DNA of 64,000 nucleotides from Paratinospora sagittata (Eukaryota; Streptophyta; Magnoliopsida; Ranunculales; Menispermaceae). This document shows positions 1 to 10,627 of this stretch, piece after piece. A program made the translations under genes and the position numbers. How positions within the stretch are numbered: the stretch's first letter is position 1; every line of letters begins with the position of its first letter. The notes below the pieces were generated by a model, which was given only the letters and a program-made list of their open reading frames with translations, had not been told where the DNA came from and did no database searches. The stretch covers positions 8,963,001 to 9,027,000 of the forward strand of contig CM069597.1 of assembly GCA_035771175.1 (NCBI GenBank), written 5' to 3'.

Positions 1-1155
1 TTTATTAAATATATTTAAACATAATTTATAAAAATTATACTTTCTTAACATTATATTTAAGAGTTATTAAATCATCTCGAATCACATATTAATATATGAT
101 TTAAGGCAATTTAACAATTTTCAAAGACAATATCTTAACTTAAAAAGTCCTGTCAATTAAAATAAAATAAAATAAGACATTAGTTAAATAACTCAGCACG
201 TGGCATGTTGTTTTGAAGCGTATGAGCGAAGAAGTGCATCCATTTTGACTTTCATTTTTGCCTACTCAGGTTTACATTAATGAAACGTAAGAATAAGTCA
301 ATATGAGAATATCTTTTCAAATTATATATCTTTCCTTCTTTTTTTCTTTTTTTTTTAAACATATTTTTCGTATTATAGCCATGCAGTTTAGATTTGGTTT
401 GGTATGGAGTCTGATATTAAATAATAATATTAATAATAGTTAGTTTTTAATATTTGAAATTGAAGTAAGAAAAATCGATTTATAGAAGAAAAATGAATGA
501 AGCTTTGTTTAGATTTTTTTTTATTAGTTTAATTTTTTTTTTTTTTTGATTTGGCTTAGCCTTAAGGAATAAATGTTGAGTTCACTTATACCAAATTTTG
601 GACTTATATAAATGAAGAAATAGATTAAAATTAAGTCCGAATACATAAGTCTAGTAATTCCATTTGCTTCTATTTGAATTGGTTTGATTTAAAAAGGTTT
701 AGAACCTCAACTTAATTATTGGATCAGTCCATCAGCATAAAAGGCAAATACATTGAAATTAAGTAAGTCTAAACCAATCATGAAACTAGTCTAAACCATT
801 CGTAGAAACAACAATTGAAGATCTTAACTTTGGGCAGATGCATAATATGAGAAAAATCTTGATTCTACTAGGGTGTGAATGGTTTGGCCAAAACCGTGAA
901 ATCGAAACGAACTGATGCATTCGGTTTGGTTCGGTTCAGTTTTTCATATGTTCGATTTGGGTTACAGGTTAAGAATTAAAATATTATACCAACTCAAACA
1001 GAAACGAACCGACCAAGGTTAACTTATATTAAATATATTAATATGATCTTGTTATATAATTAGAAATATAACTCTTGTTTATAAAATTATATGATTTCGT
1101 TATATTATCATACATAAATATTTTTTATATTAAAAATAAATATTATTATTTCAAA
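1..1155. other. AT-rich noncoding DNA
   Basis: No coding region is visible. Homopolymer T runs and short AT-rich stretches dominate. Positions 381-858 are one copy of a segmental duplication, listed separately. Around 870-1010 there is a cluster of GGTTTGGTTCGGTT and its complement, a composition seen at the ends of some hAT-type plant MITEs. I cannot find a matching terminal inverted repeat or a target duplication, so no element is called. Confidence 0.6.
381..858 (+). repeat. Segmental duplication, copy 1 (left part)
   Basis: This stretch starts at GCAGTTTAGATTTGG and recurs at 11374-11838 in the same orientation, with few substitutions and a 12-bp indel in the ATTAAT run. Similarity ends in copy 2 exactly where an LTR begins at 11839. 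A second pair, 10047-10627 and 13662-14250, lies in the same order and orientation. I infer that both pairs are remnants of one duplicated block of about 10 kb. Confidence 0.8.
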
Positions 1156-1341
1156 GAGGCGTTGGCCAAGTGGTTAGGTAGAGGGGTAAGTAACCGAGAG
1201 GTTATGAGTTTGAACCTCACCCATTTGTTCCTCCTTTAAGGTATATACGAGCTAAATTTTTTTTCGAGATTTCAGGGGGTGCCCTTTTTGCGGGCTAGGG
1301 ACTTGCACTCCGTTGGGATTAGTCGGAGCTACCTCGGATAC
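1156..1341 (+). mobile_element. tRNA-derived SINE, 5' part
   Basis: A perfect RNA polymerase III box A (TGGCCAAGTGG, 1163-1173) is followed 45 bp later by a box B-like sequence (GTTTGAACC, 1208-1216, one mismatch). The tRNA-like head resembles serine/leucine tRNAs but no acceptor stem can form. The body ends with GGGATTAGTCGGAGC and CCTCGGATAC, which resembles the conserved 3' body of many angiosperm SINEs. An LTR inserted at 1342 cuts the element; the tail resumes at 3431. SINEs are transcribed by Pol III and use LINE proteins to move. No target duplication of the SINE itself could be settled. Confidence 0.8.
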
Positions 1342-3430
1342 TGATGTGTTAATATTTTACATACTATTTATTTCATATTATAGATTAATTAAGTTTAATT
1401 TCATGCTTAAAATTAAGAATTTAAATTAATTTGGGCTAACTTTGGTTAATTATTAATTTTATAGGAAATTAGAGAAATTAAGGGTAAAATAGTAATTACG
1501 TATCAACAGTAGACTTAAAAAGGGTTTTGTTAGCTTAGTTAGATCAAAGAAGGATAACCCTTGGGATTAAAATGAGAATCTAAGGATTTAGAAAAGGAAT
1601 GTAAAAAGAAAGAGGAAAGAAACCTAGGGGCTCTCACATTGTTTTTGATGAGGTTTTTGGGTTTGTTTTAGGGGGCTCTTGGTGTGGGTGCTGAATGAAA
1701 AGAAAAACAAAGGAAGCCGAAGCCATGGGCGGTGATCCAAATTCAAAATGAAGAAAAGACGAGCTACAGGGGCCGACACTTGGAATCAAGAGAGAAGGGG
1801 AGCTAATTTGGCTGGTTGCAGCTGCTATGGACGGTGATTTTGGATTCTTGGACATCTTTGAGGGTTTTATGAAAAATTAACCTTTGATGATTTTTTTATT
1901 TAAGAATTTTTTTTATATAATAAATAATTTTAAAATTTACTCTAGTTGGATCGATTAACGAGTCTGGGTATTTCTTTCTCTTTTTTTTTATTTAGAAGTG
2001 TCTTTTCATAAAATTAATATTAGAGTCGCCTTTTCAAAATGCGCTTCTAAATGAAAAAAAAAAAAAGAGATCTATCCTGTTGGATGGCGAAAAAAAAAAG
2101 GAGATCTATCCTGTTGGATGGTGATTGACTGATTCAAGTAGGATAAATTTCAAAATAATTAATGATACAGTAAAAATTCTTAAATTAAAATTTAATCAAT
2201 AGTAATTTATAAAAAAACCCCATGTTTTGAGAAGTGTTTCAAGGTGAAAATTGGAGCAGCAGCACGTGGCTAAATTGGACAGCAAAATGATGGTGCATCG
2301 GAGCAGCATATGGTATCATTTTATGGGGATTTTGAGGGGCTGGTTTGAGAAGCAGCTATGTGGGCTTCATCTAGCTGGAATTTGACAGTGTTTGAGCACA
2401 GTTTTTTGACGAAAAAGGTCGAAAGAAAGAGTTGTTGTTGTCCATTTTATTATTTGCTAGGTGGCTGATTTTGTGGTGAGGCCTTGATTGAGTTCATTTG
2501 AGCGGTGATAATGGGTGAAATTGGAGCTCTGAATTGGAGCATCTAGTTGGCCTTGCATACAAGCTGGACGTGGCACTTCATTTGAGCTGAAATTTGAAAC
2601 CAAATTGGGAGCACTTCTTTCTGTCCTTTCCTTAGATTATTGTCTCTTAAAGAATGATTATGTTAATTGAAATACTATCTTTTGCTCCATATCCAAGTAT
2701 GCACTAAATTTCCTAAATTAGGGCATGATGTAGAGTGTATAATAATCATGAATTTCTAATTGATTTCGTTAATTGAGTGTATTTATTCCTATAATTGATG
2801 TTTACCTTTTAGTATTTGATGCATTTGAATACTATATCACCATTCAATTGATCTTGAATTAGTGTGTTAAGAACTAAGAGATAATGCACATTATATGTTT
2901 GATGAAATATAAATTATAGAATTAGTATAGAATGGAGATATACCTATATAGTCTACGTGGTCTAATGAATTGCTATTGAATTTAATGACTTTATAAATAT
3001 TATAATTTTCATTGAGAAATAGGAAATTGTTATTTAGAAAGACTTTTAATATTGCTCGAGAAATAATATTAAATAAAATAAGGACATTTCGACCTTTAAT
3101 TGGAATAAATACACCAATTAATCTTAAAATTAGGATTTCATGCAAATAAACATGTGAAATCATTGCCCTAGTGTCTCAAACTCCCGTATTTCAATTCAAG
3201 ATTCTTCAAATTCAATCTTTGATCCTTTGCAAATTTAAATTTCAAATTTAGTATTTTATTTTCATTATTTAAATAATCACTTCATTTTTAATTCTTCAAA
3301 TATAGTTAGATTTGACCAATCTCAGTAATTAGCACTAATCCTTATGGGACGATACTCTTACTTATCATTTATTACTTGTAACATCCATTCACTTGCAGAA
3401 ATTTTTAATTATGAAATTAAATACGCAATA
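1342..3430 (+). mobile_element. Solo LTR, Athila/Tat-like gypsy
   Basis: The LTR begins TGATGTGTTAAT and ends in a degenerate CA (now TA at 3429-3430). It is flanked by the 5-bp target duplication GATAC (1337-1341 and 3431-3435). Near the 3' end the sequence GGGACGATACTCTTACTTAT followed by CACTTGC is typical of Athila/Tat LTRs. No gag or pol remains, so it is a recombination product. It sits in the 3' end of a SINE, whose sequence reads correctly across the junction when the LTR and one target copy are ignored. Confidence 0.8.
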
Positions 3431-3470
3431 GATACCCAAGTCTTAATAAAATAATAATAAAATAAAATAA
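3431..3470 (+). mobile_element. tRNA-derived SINE, 3' tail
   Basis: GATACCC continues the SINE body interrupted at 1341 and is followed by an A-rich tail with AATAAAATAATAATAAAAT runs. The tail's 3' limit is not sharp because the flanking DNA is also AT-rich. Confidence 0.65.
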
Positions 3471-4701
3471 ATAGTGTTATAGGTTAAAAGGCTTAAACCG
3501 ATTAACCCAAATCAAACCAAACCGACTTGAGTATTATTGTTTAATTTATATACTAGTCTATGTAAGGTGTTAACTTTATTTTTAAATCTTTTTATACTAT
3601 TACTTATTTTATTTTTATTTATATATTTTTTTGTGCAGACTTTTATAAATTTAGATTACAATTTAACTTTTAAATTTATCTAAATATTAATGGAGGAACT
3701 TTTAATATTAAGTTAATTTTGATTAAACTTGAACTTTTAAAAGAAATTAATTCAAATTAAGTCGTTTATTTTTAAATAATATTTTTTTGAAGGAATATTT
3801 TAAAATAATCTTATTGAAATCTATATAATAATTAAGCAGCCTAAATCTAAAAAAAAACAGGGTATCCATGTTCGAATTTAAAATTTATTTTAAGGGATTT
3901 AATTCTTAACTACCCCTTTGGGTAGCCTTATTGCCATTTCTTTCATTTTTAAATAAATCACAAAATGAGGCTATTTCTATCATATTCTATTCTTACCATA
4001 GAAATATGAAAAAATGCTATTCTTATCATATTAAATTTTTTAAAATACCCTTATCATAATTTTAAATAAATTTATCTCCATCTAACTCAACCTTCTATTT
4101 TTCTCTCATTCTTAATACTAAAAATCACAAATTACTACATTCAAAACCCTCAAAATCACTTATTTCCTTACTATTATCTCATCTTCACTGAAAAAATTGA
4201 TGGTTTTGACAGATTTTGTATTATTTTTTTCGACATGAAAGGCGATTATGATTCAAAGTTTCACGAACAAAAATCACTAAATCGATAAGAGATTAGCTGT
4301 TAAAATAATATATTTTGGTATTTTTGTTCGTAAAAAATATCGTCGGGTGTCCGAAAAAATCACTATGGAAAGAATAAGACTGCGATTAATTCGGACCTAC
4401 GATACCGAACCGCTTGCGGTGGTTCGGTCGGAGACGACAGAACCTTACGTTTTGGGTCTTGTCATACAAATCGAACCAATAGTTATAGGTTCGGTCTGTA
4501 CGACCGAACGAATACATTCCGATTCGGCCATACAAGACTGAACTCTACGACGAAATTAGATAAAAAATAAAAAATAGGGACATTTTGGTACAACCACATG
4601 AGAATATTATTAGAAATCAAAATTGATGGTTTCTTGTGGTATAAATAATATTTTTTTTATGATTTATTTAATTTTTTTTTCTTTTTTTTTTGAAAAACAT
4701 G

Positions 4702-4748
<47 letters not shown>

Positions 4749-4997
4749 CAACTATTAAATCTAAAAATTTAGGAAGTTTATAGTCTATTTAAAACTGCAC
4801 GTCCAGAACAAAAAATAAAAATAAAAAATTGCACGTCTACTACTTTTAATATTTTTTTTTTTCAATTCATGAATGCTCCGTGGAGTTGAAAAACCAGCTT
4901 TAATAAAAAATGTGGGATTCTAAGTCCTCCTACTATTTTTTTTGTGTAAGTGCGCGGAGTATTGACTAAAAAAAAAATCCCCCTAGTACAAACCTTT
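3471..4997. other. AT-rich noncoding stretch with (AT)n
   Basis: No gene is supported. A perfect AT dinucleotide run lies at 4705-4743. At 4390-4545 the motif GGTTCGGTC and its complement GACCGAAC recur several times at irregular spacing. A short open frame there (4347-4541) is a by-product of this repeat and has no recognisable protein features. The rest is low-complexity A and T runs. Confidence 0.6.
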
Positions 4998-5862
4998 TTA
5001 ATTGACTAGTTTTAGGTGTTTTTTTTCTTTGACTTCTACTCCAATATTCACTTGGGTAGATGTCGTTTGCATGGCTCGTGTGGCAGTAAGAAGTACAGTG
5101 GCCATAGCCTGCATCTGCCTATCGAACGACTGAAGATGTTGTACTCTGCTACCAAGAGTGGCTCGAATAGTCTGCTTCAGATCCTCAAACCATGAAGGGA
5201 TCTCTAATGAAGGTCTAGTCGGCTCTCTGTCTCTGATCTCTCGTAGCATCTGCTCATGAGTGTCCATCCTCGACTACATGGCTGTCAGCGACTCTCTAAG
5301 CTCAGAGAACATAGTGGCCTGACTCCTCTACATAGCTTGAACCTGCTGAATAATCTGTGCAAGGTCTAAAGATGATGGCTCAGAGGCAGAAGGAATAGAT
5401 GAAGTCAGTACTGGAGGAGGAGTAGCTGGAGTCTCACCATGTGAAGGAAGTGGCGGGGAAAATCTATTGCTTGTCAGAGATCCATGATATACCGGAGAAG
5501 AAGGAGCACGAATACTCGGTCTAGGAGTATTGGCAGGAAGGGCATAAGTCATTTCATGATCGTGAGGGCCTAGAACCTCAGGCGCATCCGGTGCTCTGGC
5601 ATCCGACACGGTGGCCTCCGAATCAATCGGTAGAGGATCACCTTCTTTGGTCGAGGAGAAGGATTTTGGCTCGGTGCTAGTAGGTAAATGAGCTTTACGC
5701 ATCCATCTTCGCTTTGGCTTATAGTACCAATAATCCATGTGCTTAATTGTTGAAGATCCGATGCAGCTATTGTGATGTAGCTTCTTGGCATCCCGTTCAT
5801 TTTTCAAATTAATATCAGTACACTCAATGAAACGGGTAAGATGCACTGCAAAAGGAAGATTC
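4998..5862 (-). pseudogene. Retroelement accessory gene, 3' part
   Basis: Reading leftwards, the longest piece (5328-5885, about 185 codons, its first few lying in the LTR) has a basic segment followed by a long Pro/Ser-rich tail. A second piece (4998-5267, 89 codons) is rich in Gln, Arg and Leu and looks helical. Stop codons separate them. Related first halves of such a gene lie at 10215-10627, 13825-14588 and 47560-48689. The gene resembles the non-gag, non-pol open frames (env-like or 'plant transposon protein') carried by some plant LTR elements. Function is not established here. The upstream half was displaced by the S1 LTR inserted at 5863. Confidence 0.5.
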
Positions 5863-6853
5863 TGTTGATCTAAGTGTTTTTTCACTCAGTATTTTCCTAA
5901 GTGTTTTGATGCTTACAAATAATATAACCATGGTACTAATCTCTTTGACGTAGTTGTTTCAGTGTTAACTAGATATATTTAATGGATTCAACTGCAATAT
6001 CAAAACATGTGGAAGGAACAATACTTCACGAAGATTCAAAAGCTTCATGGTTGTATAACTTTACTAGAATCTTAGAGCTGTAGAGTAACTATTACTTGTT
6101 CCAACCACACATGGTTTGCATCTTTTCAAAAATCATTCATATAGTTTAATACACTCATGCATATGCATTACTATATAATCATGCATACACTTATTTTAGT
6201 TTGATAATTATGCTATCACTTAGTCATAATTGTCTATCATATATCAATGTTTAACATGCATCTATCTTGTCAACTTTGCATGGTTTTATCGTCTCACATG
6301 TTTTGTACTTATTATTTTTATCATTGGTTTAATTGATTAGATTGCTCATGTTTTAACTGTGTTAATTATACCTTAATTGTATAAAAATTATTTTTAAAAT
6401 GTTAGTCTATGTTTTTGACAATGTCCTAAACCCAAAATGATAAAAAAATCAAGCCTTTTTCATTTGTCAGTGAAGGAACACACTCTTACAGTGAGGAACG
6501 TGCTCCTGAGTTTTTTCCCGAGACTCAGTGATTTTTTTATCAAGGTTAAGGAATGTGTGTTGGACACCCAAGAGGGGGATGAATTGGGTGTTATGCCCGA
6601 TTTTGAACTATTTCTAATTTCTTTGTGGAAATCCTTTGATTAATTCAAGTAATGTACTCAAATCAATGTAAAGTGCATAATGAAAGACATTGAAAATAAA
6701 TACAATGAACACAAAAGATTTTTACGTAGTTCGAAAATCCTTTTCCTACTCCACGCCTAGAGAAACTATCTCTAGTATTCTACTATACCGGGTTTACTTC
6801 AAGGGTGTGAACCAAACCGTTACAATGTCTTTTTCAAGGTTCAAAACAAACCT

Positions 6854-6968
6854 ATCCTTTTACGGGCTAAGGATGAACCTATGATTTCCTTTTGGAGGAT
6901 AAGGAAGAACCACTTGTTCCTTTTTCAGGGGCAAAGAAAAAGTTGATTCCTTTTCACAGGCTAAGGAA
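6854..6968 (-). other. S2 hairpin array (R/U5)
   Basis: Four hairpins follow one another. Stems in plus-strand view are ATCCTT/AAGGAT (6854-6874), TTCCTT/AAGGAA (6886-6906), TTTTTC/GAAAAA (6921-6941) and TTCCTT/AAGGAA (6947-6968). Loops are 9-10 nt; on the minus strand the first loop contains CCCGTAA. They lie downstream of the TATA box and a few hundred bases before the LTR end, so they would be in the transcript leader. Confidence 0.6.
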
Positions 6969-7520
6969 GAACCGAGTAACCACCATTTTCAAGATAAGGG
7001 TGAAACTGGACTTGATTCCAATCTTGGAATAACTAGTGATATCACAATCACTTGATTTAGTTTGTTTCAACCTTGAAACAATCCAACAAGACCAAATACA
7101 AAGATTACAAAGTTTGTTCTAAGTGATTAGAACGGTTACATATGAAGCGCACAAAAACAAGTACTTAAAATACCAGATATAAAATCTTAAGCTCAATGAG
7201 AGAGAGGTCTTACAAACACGTTTACCTTCCTTGCAACTGTATTTGCTCAATAAATTGCTTTTGATGATGCTTGAAATAATGCACAAAATCAAGACACAAA
7301 ATCCAAGCTTTGGTTCAAAAACATTTGACTCACTGGTTTTGAAAATGTGAGAAAGAGTTTGATTTTGAAGAACACTTTTTGATTGTTGTTTGCTCAAATG
7401 GAATCACATTTTTGCTCTCTAGAAATACACTTTGAGAGGCTCAAAATAACTTGCAAAAACCGTGGTTACATCTTAGTTGAATGCACACTCTCTTTTTATT
7501 TCAAAATGAGCAAGTTTGGC

Positions 7521-7529
7521 ATTTTTATA
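7521..7529 (-). promoter_or_regulatory. TATA box of S2 LTR
   Basis: The minus strand reads TATAAAAAT here, about 1 kb into the LTR and just downstream of the palindrome-rich U3. Shortly after it comes TTGCTCATT, also found after the S1 TATA boxes. Position and sequence suit a Pol II promoter. Confidence 0.55.
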
Positions 7530-7734
7530 GAAAAGTGACTATGGGTTGATTTGATTTAAAATATTGTTTAATGTAAGATGTGTAAGAGCATGTTAGACAA
7601 AAGGAATAATTCAGGTGTTAGTAGAGAATATTTCAGTTAGGATAGCCTGACAAAAGTGTGTGAAGAATAAAAAATCGAGCAAGTGGAATCTCTCACGTTT
7701 TTCTCGTCAGAACTGTCAGTGTTCTGTCTCAGGC

Positions 7735-7935
7735 TTGGATAGCGCGGTATCAAGGCCTATAGCGTGCTATCGGGCTGTGTATCATGCTCTATATCGATGG
7801 ATAGCGAGCTATAGCAGGTCGATATACATAAACCTGAGAGCTCTAGAATTTTCAGAAAAGCAATAGCCCACAATAGGGCTTGACAGCTTGCTATTCCTTG
7901 AAATTCTAGAAAACTAAAATTTTGGCAACAGCTAG
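7735..7935 (-). repeat. S2 U3 array of CTATAGCGCGCTATAG-like palindromes
   Basis: About six degenerate copies of an (A)TAGCGCGCTAT(AG) palindrome occur, for example ATAGCGCGGTATC, CTATAGCGTGCTATC and ATAGCGAGCTATAGC. Related arrays occur at 25195-25375 and 45690-45905, in the two other S2-type sequences of the window. All precede a TATA box. Confidence 0.7.
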
Positions 7936-8530
7936 ATAGCAGGCTGTAGGTTCATGTTTTTGAAAAATCATTTTTTTGACATTCAAGAACCAATCTATTG
8001 ATTCAAAAATACTTTGATATAAGATTAAACACTTTTAAATCATTCAAAACTTATTGAAAACATGATTGAAACCTTTTGAAAACCATTTTGATGAAATGAA
8101 ATGATGGATCGAGTTGGTTTTGAAAACTTTTGGGAAAATGTGATTTTGATGAGAACTTATGCAAATATGACTAAAAAAAGTTTGAAACATAGACCAAACA
8201 TGTTTAATAAACTAAAATCATTTTTAGAGAAATCTAATGCATGTATGAATGATTGAGCAATATAGAACAATGAGGTTTACAACCCATATCAAAACTCTAT
8301 GACCTTTAGCTCATATTCTGATTTTCTCATCTTGACACGTCCAAGCTTTGATGTAGACTTATTTTTTATCCGTTTGATTTGACTTGAATGAGCTTAAATC
8401 TTGTATTAGCTTTTTTGTTGCTTTTGGTGCTGAAATATACTAAATTGAAACATTAGCACCATTTGTTTTATTGTTTGTTAGCATCAAAACACTTAAGAGA
8501 ATGCTAAGTGGGAAACCACTTGGGCCAACA

Positions 8531-8850
8531 ACGCGCTCCTTGTAAGAGGAACGCGCTCCTGTGGCTTTTCCCGAGACTCAAATTTTTATTTATCAGGAAA
8601 AAAGAACGATCTCCTTAAAGGAGGAACGCGCTTCGGTTTCCTAGGGCAAAATGATAAAAATTTAAAAGTCTGTGGTTCTTGTTAAAGGAACCCGTTCCTA
8701 TGCCCAACTAACATATTGAGGAACGCGCTCCTTAAGTGAGGAACGCGTTCCTTAAGTAAGGAATGTACTCCTTAATTGGAGGGAAGTATACAAATTTTCA
8801 AATTTTAAATTAGAAATGCGCTCATGTGTTAAGGAATGTGTTCCTGTGCC
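8531..8850 (+). repeat. S1 U3 array of GGAACGCG(C/T)TCC palindromes
   Basis: Five intact ACGCG(C/T) cores (8531, 8551, 8626, 8723, 8743) are mixed with decayed forms such as GGAATGTGTTCC. At 8719-8778 three head-to-tail 20-bp units are visible, the third having lost both CpGs. The array ends just before the TATA box. It continues on the left side of the nested S2 LTR (6475-6557). Confidence 0.75.
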
Positions 8851-8867
8851 TCGATGTGGTGTTTGTC

Positions 8868-8874
8868 TATAAAT
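8868..8874 (+). promoter_or_regulatory. TATA box of S1 LTR
   Basis: TATAAAT followed by AGTACACTTGCTCATT. The same box and downstream words recur in the S1 copy at 56634-56640, so it is conserved between two copies. Confidence 0.65.
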
Positions 8875-9799
8875 AGTACACTTGCTCATTCGAAGATCAA
8901 CTTTTGCAAAATCAAGAAAACTTATGCGATTTTTTCTACATCATTTATACTCGTCCTAAACAAGTTATTGAGCCATTTAATCCTTCATTCAAAGCAAAAG
9001 TTCACTACATTTGAGTTTTCGTTTGAATCTTTTGAGGAGTTCTCCTAACCATTCCAAAATCTTTGAGAAACTAAAAAGGAGTTCTAGAGTGTTTGATCAA
9101 GGTGTTCTTAAGTGTTTCTCAACACATACTTGTTGTTCTTGATCATTCTTGGAAGAGAAACCTCTCAACCGCATACAACTTAGAGAATCGACGATCTTCA
9201 TCTTACCTAAGTTGGGTAACTTTTCTTTTCGATTCTAGTGTTTGTGCTTTGAGTAGAAACGATTTTTATTGCTTGATTTTAACATATTATCAAAACCGTT
9301 TTTCTCTATTGTGTGAAACTATACTTGTGCTTTAATCTTAGATTATCTTGATAGTGGTTTCATGTAGTTTGATTAACATCGATTCTTATGCTTAATACAT
9401 ATATTGTTTGAATTGATTGTTTTGATCATAACTTGTGTTTATTGATTCACATGCTTGAATATTGATTATTTTGAATCAATAAGTTTTGATCAGCAACTTG
9501 CATATTGATTCTTGTGTTTCATTAATCATACTTAGAATCAATATTTAGAAATACATGTATGCATACAATTCTTGATCTTGCATAAATATACTTTAAATCG
9601 ACTGCATGTATTTTTGAGAAACTATTTCAATATTGCACTTCATTTAGAATCATAGTGATTGGAATAATGATTGTTGACTCATTCAATATTGTAAGCTTAA
9701 ATTGTTGAGAGTGTTGTTATTCACTTCTCTATTCATTGTAATCTTTATGTATTATTGACTTGGTTAAGTCAATTGAGACATTATCTTATTTGTACGACA

Positions 9800-9974
9800 T
9801 GTAACCACGCCCGTAATTTGGTTACAAGTTGTGGCTTACTAGCCAAGCCCTGGTGTAGGCTAGATTGTGGCTTTCTAACCAAGCTCTCGTGTAGGTTAGC
9901 GTTGTAGTGACTTTCTAACCAGACCCTGATGTTGGTTAGGGTAAACGGCTTCTAATCCGCCCGTAAGTGATTAG
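9800..9974 (+). other. S1 hairpin array (R/U5)
   Basis: Five consecutive perfect stems are separated by short spacers: TGTAACC/GGTTACA (9800-9826), CTAGCC/GGCTAG (9839-9863), CTAACC/GGTTAG (9875-9899), CTAACC/GGTTAG (9915-9939) and CTAATC/GATTAG (9952-9974). Loops are 11-13 nt and similar to one another; the first and last contain CCCGTAA. In the copy at 59754-59778 the last stem is CTAGTC/GACTAG, a paired change that keeps the stem. Confidence 0.7.
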
Positions 9975-10214
9975 CCAATAGTGGATTGAGTAATCTTGAC
10001 TGGTGCGGTTGGGTAGTGGACGTAGACTAGAGGGGAGTCGAACCACTCTAAGTCTCTGTGCTCATATTTACTTTCTGAACTTGCCTTTATTTGTTTTGTT
10101 TCTGTTGTTACCTATTGCGCATTATATTCTGTTTATTTAATCAACTGAAAGGTAACGCGAAAATTCGCCAAGTCCAATTCACTCTCCCTCTTGGACGGTT
10201 ATACTGGGCCAACA

Positions 10215-10627
10215 TATTCCTTTTGGTACTCTTGATGGAATCCATATAGTCCACGATAACATAAGTAAGGTTGACATGAGTTTTAGTGTAGAGACACCAT
10301 GTTAGGAAAAGATCAAAGATCTTAACATTGGTTCTACTACCCTCCTCCCTAGGCTGACAGAGACGGTGATAATGTTGTGGAGGATGTGGGGAATAAAATC
10401 AAGATCAGAATTGTTTAAATCTTTAGAGACTGCATCATAGTGTTTGGAGGAAAGTGTGTTGAGGGCAATAACGGGGTCATAGCCCGAGAAATGTACTACC
10501 CCTTCGACCTCATTGGCGACAGGCCGCCCCTCATTAGGAACATCAAAGAAATTAGAGAAATAAGTAGGTGAAATCTCAATATTGTGGTTTCAAATACACA
10601 ACCATCAGCATATTTCATTTTCAGATT
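10215..10627 (-). pseudogene. Retroelement accessory gene, 5' part (copy 1)
   Basis: The minus strand is homologous to 13825-14250, where an open frame of 115 codons is intact. Here the frame is broken by substitutions and by a small deletion near 10582. The 3' half of the same gene lies on the other side of the S1 LTR at 4998-5862. Similarity to copy 2 stops at 10627, at the start of a (GAA)n run. Product and function are unknown. Confidence 0.55.

Larger units (their letters stand above)
6558..8530 (-). mobile_element. S2 copia-type solo LTR nested in S1
   Basis: On the minus strand it begins TGTTGGCCCAAGTGG at 8530 and ends GGTGTCCAACA at 6558, giving 1973 bp. The flanks are ATGTG (6553-6557) and ACGCG (8531-8535). 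They differ by two C-to-T changes at CpG sites, as expected for an old, methylated target duplication. A TATA box lies at 7529-7521 on the minus strand. The same family supplies the 5' LTR of the copia element at 44836-46085. No coding sequence is inside. Confidence 0.8.
5863..10214 (+). mobile_element. S1 copia-type solo LTR (with nested LTR)
   Basis: The LTR starts TGTTGATCTAAGTG and ends CTGGGCCAACA. The flanks GATTC (5858-5862) and TATTC (10215-10219) agree at four of five positions and are taken as a decayed target duplication. Without the nested S2 LTR it is about 2.37 kb. In order it holds an AT-rich 5' part, an array of CGCG palindromes (8531-8850), a TATA box (8868-8874), a hairpin array (9800-9974) and the conserved 3' end. 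A second full copy starts at 55751 and fragments lie at 13662 and 60009. The long LTR and its ends suit a SIRE/Maximus-like Ty1/copia family; that assignment is an inference. It interrupts the minus-strand accessory gene. Confidence 0.8.

Noticed and set aside
1160..1235. A tRNA-like sequence with boxes A and B
   Set aside because: No acceptor or anticodon stem closes and a SINE-type body follows, so it is not a functional tRNA gene.
870..3530. Possible hAT-type MITE with GGTTTGGTTCGG ends
   Set aside because: Words at 890-1010 and 3490-3525 are suggestive, but no matching terminal repeats or 8-bp duplication could be found.
4347..4541. 64-codon frame with a repeated Thr-Glu pattern
   Set aside because: Produced by the repeated GGTTCGGTC motif; no start context, homologue or domain is recognised.
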